Assembly (NCBI RefSeq): GCF_011300875.1
Contig: NZ_CP049862.1
Location: 1,488,001 to 1,552,000 of the forward strand
Source of the DNA: Sanguibacter sp. HDW7
GTDB lineage: Bacteria; Actinomycetota; Actinomycetes; Actinomycetales; Cellulomonadaceae
Reading direction: 5' to 3'
DNA: 64,000 nt
In this document: piece by piece, positions 60,789 through 64,000 of the stretch
How the letters are laid out: every line of letters starts with the position of its first letter
Position numbering within the stretch: the stretch's first letter is position 1
Program-made: the position numbers and the translations under genes
The notes under the pieces: model-generated
The model's database searches: none
The model's input: the letters and a program-made list of their open reading frames with translations, nothing else
What the model was told of the DNA's origin: nothing

Positions 60789-62620
60789 GCGCCGCGGATG
60801 ACAGGTCCCCCGAGGCGACCGTGACGGATGCCGCCGGGCGCATCGCGACCGCGAGCTCGCTCGGCGTGCTCGGGACGTTGCGCGCCGGCGTGCTGGTCTC
60901 GCCCGAGCTGCTCACCGGGCTCGGGCTCACGCTCGTCCTCGCGGTTCTCGCGGCGGGCGGGCGCGTCGTCGTGCCGATCGCGGTGCAGCAGTCGATCGAC
61001 ACGGGGCTGCTCGCAGCCGGTGGCGTCGACGCGGGCCGGGTCGGTGTGCTCGTCGCGGTCGCGGCGCTCGTCATCGTGCTCGCGGGTACGTGCTCGGCGC
61101 TCGTCAACGTGCGGCTCGTGAGCCGCACCGAGGCGGGCCTCAAGACGCTGCGGGTGAAGGCCTTCCGGCACGTCCACGACCTCTCGGTGCTCTCCCAGGA
61201 CTCCGAGCGCCGCGGCGCGCTCGTCTCGCGCGTGACGAGCGACGTCGACACGATCTCGATGTTCGTCCAGTGGGGCGGCATCATGCTGCTCGTCGCCTCC
61301 CTCCAGCTCACGGTCGCGACGGCGCTCATGGCCGTGTACTCCTGGCAGCTCACGCTCCTCGTGTGGGCGTGCTTCATCCCGCTCGCGCTCGTGCTGCCGC
61401 GCCTGCAGCGCGGGGTCAACCGGGCCTTCAGCGAGGTGCGCGCCGCGATGGGCGGAGTGCTCGGCTCCGTCTCCGAGGCCGTGCTCGGCGCCGAGACGAT
61501 CCGGGCGCACGCCGCGCAGGCACGTACGCGTCGCCGCGTCGACGACTCGGTCGTGGCGCACCGCGACTCGCAGGTGCGGGCGCAGGTGCGGGTCGCCGCG
61601 GTGTTCTCGGGCGGCATGCTCGTGAGCAACCTCGTCCTCGTCGCGGTCGTCGTCGCGGGAACGTTCCTCGGCATGGCGGGCGACATCTCGCTCGGCCGCC
61701 TGCTGGCGTTCCTCTTCCTCGTGCAGCTCTTCACCGGGCCCGTGCAGCTCGCGACGGAGATCCTCAACGAGCTGCAGAACGCCGTCGCGGGCTGGCGGCG
61801 GGTCCTCGCGGTGCTCGAGACCCCCGTGACGGTCGCGGATCCTGCGGACGGCGTGGTCTCGCCGCGTGGTGCCGCGACGGTCGAGCTCCGCGGCGTCTCG
61901 TACGCGTACCCGGACGGTCCGACGGTCCTCGACGACGTCGACCTCGTGCTGCCGCCGCGCACGCGCGTCGCTGTCGTCGGACGCACGGGCTCGGGCAAGA
62001 CGACGCTCGCGAAGCTCGTCGCGCGGCTCATGTACCCGAGCGCGGGGGAGATCCTCCTCGACGGGACGGACCTGCGCCGGCTGCGCGCGGCGAGCCTGCG
62101 GGCACGGATCGTCCTCGTGCCTCAGGAGGGCTTCCTCTTCGACGGGACCCTCGCGGACAACATCGCGTACGGTGCGCGGGACCTCGCTCCGGGCGAGAAT
62201 GCGCGGCCGCTCGTCGAGGAGGCCGTCACGGCGCTGGGACTCGGCGACTGGCTCGCGGACCGTCCGGGCGGCCTCGACGCCCCGGTCGGTCAGCGGGGCG
62301 AGGCGCTCTCGGCGGGGGAGCGGCAGCTCGTCGCGCTCGCGCGCGCCTACCTCGCGCGCGCCGACCTCCTCGTGCTCGACGAGGCGACGAGCGCAGTCGA
62401 TCCCGCGACGGAGGTCCGGGTCGCTCGCGCGTTCGAGCAGCTCGCGGCCGGGCGCTCGACGATGACGATCGCCCACCGGCTCTCGACGGCCGAGTCCGCC
62501 GACCTCGTCGTCGTCGTCGACGCGGGTCGCGTCGTCGAGGTGGGACCCCACCGCGAGCTCGTCGGTGCGGGCGGGGTCTATGCGCGCATGCACGAGGCGT
62601 GGATCGCGCAGACGCGCTGA
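60785..62620 (+). CDS. Heterodimeric ABC exporter, catalytically complete subunit
   Basis: A 611-residue half-transporter with six membrane helices (about 45-340) and an ABC domain. Walker A is GRTGSGKTT, Walker [13 protein letters not shown] with the catalytic Glu, and the H-loop MTIAHRLST. The signature is altered to [16 protein letters not shown]. Its altered signature faces the degenerate Walker B of the first subunit, while the good LSGGQ of the first faces its intact Walker B, so one consensus and one degenerate ATP site result. The ATG overlaps the upstream stop (ATGA). Confidence 0.9.
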   Translation: MSAADDRSPEATVTDAAGRIATASSLGVLGTLRAGVLVSPELLTGLGLTLVLAVLAAGGRVVVPIAVQQSIDTGLLAAGGVDAGRVGVLVAVAALVIVLAGTCSALVNVRLVSRTEAGLKTLRVKAFRHVHDLSVLSQDSERRGALVSRVTSDVDTISMFVQWGGIMLLVASLQLTVATALMAVYSWQLTLLVWACFIPLALVLPRLQRGVNRAFSEVRAAMGGVLGSVSEAVLGAETIRAHAAQARTRRRVDDSVVAHRDSQVRAQVRVAAVFSGGMLVSNLVLVAVVVAGTFLGMAGDISLGRLLAFLFLVQLFTGPVQLATEILNELQNAVAGWRRVLAVLETPVTVADPADGVVSPRGAATVELRGVSYAYPDGPTVLDDVDLVLPPRTRVAVVGRTGSGKTTLAKLVARLMYPSAGEILLDGTDLRRLRAASLRARIVLVPQEGFLFDGTLADNIAYGARDLAPGENARPLVEEAVTALGLGDWLADRPGGLDAPVGQRGEALSAGERQLVALARAYLARADLLVLDEATSAVDPATEVRVARAFEQLAAGRSTMTIAHRLSTAESADLVVVVDAGRVVEVGPHRELVGAGGVYARMHEAWIAQTR

Positions 62621-62645
62621 ACGAGCCCGTGGGATGATCCGACGC

Positions 62646-63029
62646 GTGACCGACCAGAACGCTTCCGTACCTCAGCTCGACCTCGCCGTCGCGAGCCGCC
62701 TCAAGCGCGATGACGCGGGTCTCGTCGCCGCCATCGTCCAGCAGCACGACACGGGCGAGGTGCTCATGCTCGGCTGGATGGACGACGAGGCGCTGCGCCG
62801 CACGCTCAGGGAGGGCCGCGTGACGTTCTGGTCGCGCTCGCGCCAGGAGTACTGGCGCAAGGGCGACACGTCGGGCCACGTCCAGCACGTGCGTTCGGTC
62901 GCGCTCGACTGCGACGGCGACGCGCTGCTCGTGCGCGTCGACCAGGTCGGCGCCGCGTGCCACACGGGCGCACGTACGTGCTTCGAGGCCGGGGGCGACC
63001 TCGGCGCCGTCGTCGGGGGCGCCGCGTGA
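62646..63029 (+). CDS. hisI: Phosphoribosyl-AMP cyclohydrolase
   Basis: A 127-residue HisI enzyme opening the purine ring of PR-AMP in histidine synthesis. Signature blocks are [42 protein letters not shown] and [32 protein letters not shown], with the three zinc-ligand Cys at CDGD, CHTG and RTCF. It lacks a HisE domain. The GTG is preceded by GATGAT and 7 nt. Its stop overlaps the trpE GTG (GTGA), so both amino-acid genes are translated together. Confidence 0.94.
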   Translation: MTDQNASVPQLDLAVASRLKRDDAGLVAAIVQQHDTGEVLMLGWMDDEALRRTLREGRVTFWSRSRQEYWRKGDTSGHVQHVRSVALDCDGDALLVRVDQVGAACHTGARTCFEAGGDLGAVVGGAA

Positions 63030-64000
63030 GCGCCGTCCGGGGCCCGGGCGAGCAGCTCGCGTGGGGCACGACCTGGCCCGCGCGCGAGGACTTCGTCGCG
63101 CTCGCCGCGGAGCACCACCGCGTCATCCCTGTCGTGCGACGCCTCCTCGTCGACGACGTCACACCCGTGTCGCTCTACCGCACCCTCGCGGAGGGCCGAC
63201 CGGGCACGTTCATCATGGAGTCCGCCCCCATCGGCGGCGGCTGGTCGCGCTGGTCGTTCGTCGGTGTGCGCTCGCGCGCGACGCTCACCGTCGCGGGCGA
63301 CGAGGCTCGCTGGATCGGCGACGTCCCCGACGGGGTGCCGACGCACGGTGACGTGCTCGACGTCCTCGGGCGGACGCTCGAGGTCCTCGCGACGCCACGG
63401 ATCGAGGGCCTTCCTCCGTTCACGGGCGGGCTCGCGGGCTCGCTCGGCTGGGACGTCGTGCGTCACTGGGAGCCGACGCTCGTCCGGACGACGCCGACGG
63501 AGATCGACGTCCCGGAGGTCTCGCTGTGCCTGGCCTCGGACGTCGCGGCGGTCGACCACCTCACCGGCTCGGTGTGGCTCGTCGCGAACGCGATCAACTA
63601 CGACGCGACGGACGAGCGGGTCGAGGAGGCGTACGCGGACGCGGTCGCACGGCTCGACGCGATGGAACGGCGGCTCGTCGAGGGCCGTGCCGCGGGCGCC
63701 GAGATTCCCGTCGCCCTCGGCGACGGGCCCGAGCCGCAGCTCGAGTTCCGCACTGCGCGTGCCGACTTCGAGGCCGCGGTCGACGCGGCGAAGGTCGCGA
63801 TCGTCGACGGCGAGGTCTTCCAGGTGGTCCTCTCGCAGCGGCTCGACCTCGACTGCCCGGCGTCGCCGCTCGACGTCTACCGCACACTGCGCACGATCAA
63901 CCCGAGCCCGTACATGTACTGCTTCGAGCTCACGGACGCGGACGGGGGCCGGTTCGCGGTCGTCGGATCGAGCCCGGAGACGCTCGTCAGCGTCCAGGAC
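63026..64000 (+). CDS. trpE: Anthranilate synthase component I, 3' end cut off
   Basis: The first 325 residues are visible and the gene continues past the right edge. TrpE converts chorismate to anthranilate with TrpG. The N-terminal domain has [36 protein letters not shown], where the tryptophan feedback pocket (ESA) lies, then [18 protein letters not shown]. The catalytic domain begins with [34 protein letters not shown] and [12 protein letters not shown] start overlapping the hisI stop; no leader peptide or Trp-rich attenuator is seen upstream. Confidence 0.95.
   Translation, partial: MSAVRGPGEQLAWGTTWPAREDFVALAAEHHRVIPVVRRLLVDDVTPVSLYRTLAEGRPGTFIMESAPIGGGWSRWSFVGVRSRATLTVAGDEARWIGDVPDGVPTHGDVLDVLGRTLEVLATPRIEGLPPFTGGLAGSLGWDVVRHWEPTLVRTTPTEIDVPEVSLCLASDVAAVDHLTGSVWLVANAINYDATDERVEEAYADAVARLDAMERRLVEGRAAGAEIPVALGDGPEPQLEFRTARADFEAAVDAAKVAIVDGEVFQVVLSQRLDLDCPASPLDVYRTLRTINPSPYMYCFELTDADGGRFAVVGSSPETLVSVQD

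Overview
The window is very GC-rich, gene-dense chromosomal DNA from an actinobacterium. The best evidence for this is a complete Pup-proteasome locus, a mycothiol ligase (MshC), a mycobacterial-type ImuA'-ImuB-DnaE2 mutasome with a perfect actinobacterial SOS box, GT4-type glycogen/maltosyl-phosphate synthase, and many leaderless genes starting with GTG. The gene set fits Micrococcales that kept the proteasome (Cellulomonadaceae, Promicromonosporaceae or Sanguibacteraceae), but the genus cannot be fixed from sequence reading alone. Both ends cut genes: a YpfJ-like metallopeptidase on the left (minus strand) and trpE on the right (plus strand).

Layout. 1-2.6 kb: YpfJ-like peptidase and the biotin ECF importer bioY-bioM-bioN. 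2.7-4.3 kb: an ABC-F protein. 4.35-6.8 kb: a less GC-rich patch with a frameshifted minus-strand gene, an aminoglycoside-phosphotransferase-fold kinase and an unassigned stretch. 6.8-12.1 kb: SURF1/DUF3099 operon, a GH18 chitinase without signal peptide, fabG-fabI and sixA. 12.1-12.4 kb: two copies of a 47-nt inverted-repeat element. 12.4-16.6 kb: serB, divergent glgC/glgA and a hypothetical. 16.7-24 kb: ABC ATPase, NfeD, SPFH protein, MFS transporter, TrmH-type methyltransferase, YbdK ligase, GNAT and PEBP proteins. 24-27.4 kb: a P1B-type metal ATPase with a CPG motif, its HMA partner and a divergent Crp/Fnr regulator with palindromic operators. 27.4-33.5 kb: the LexA-controlled mutasome. 33.6-33.9 kb: two identical tRNA-Leu(GAG) genes. 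34-44.7 kb: RsbU-type phosphatase, M3 and M20 peptidases, DUF5703, an Asp-rich protein, aldo/keto reductase, uppP, mshC, LLM oxidoreductase and a LuxR-type HTH. 44.7-49.7 kb: PAC2 protein, HAD phosphatase, RecB-like nuclease, site-2 protease and trmI. 49.8-56.3 kb: mpa-dop-pup-prcB-prcA-pafA. 56.3-64 kb: FKBP lipoprotein, hisF, a TIGR03085 protein, a heterodimeric ABC exporter, hisI and trpE.

Systems that work together: BioY (S component), BioM (ATPase) and BioN (T component) import biotin. PafA attaches Pup to substrates, Mpa unfolds them into the PrcAB 20S core, and Dop removes Pup. ImuA', ImuB and DnaE2 form the SOS error-prone polymerase. GlgC makes ADP-glucose for GlgA/GlgM. HisF and HisI belong to histidine synthesis next to trpE.

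Two regulatory observations stand out. (1) At least fifteen genes start 6-8 nt downstream of a TAnnnT hexamer with no Shine-Dalgarno sequence, the geometry of leaderless transcription. (2) The HMA/P1B-ATPase promoter has a palindrome of FNR type (5-4-5) centred at about -41.5 from the predicted start, a classical class II activator position, with the Crp/Fnr gene divergent beside it. I did not find a clearly new multi-gene system. The best candidates for novelty are that metal-ATPase regulon, the repeat elements, a 38-bp palindrome at the bioY-bioM junction, and the broken gene at 4.4-5.4 kb.
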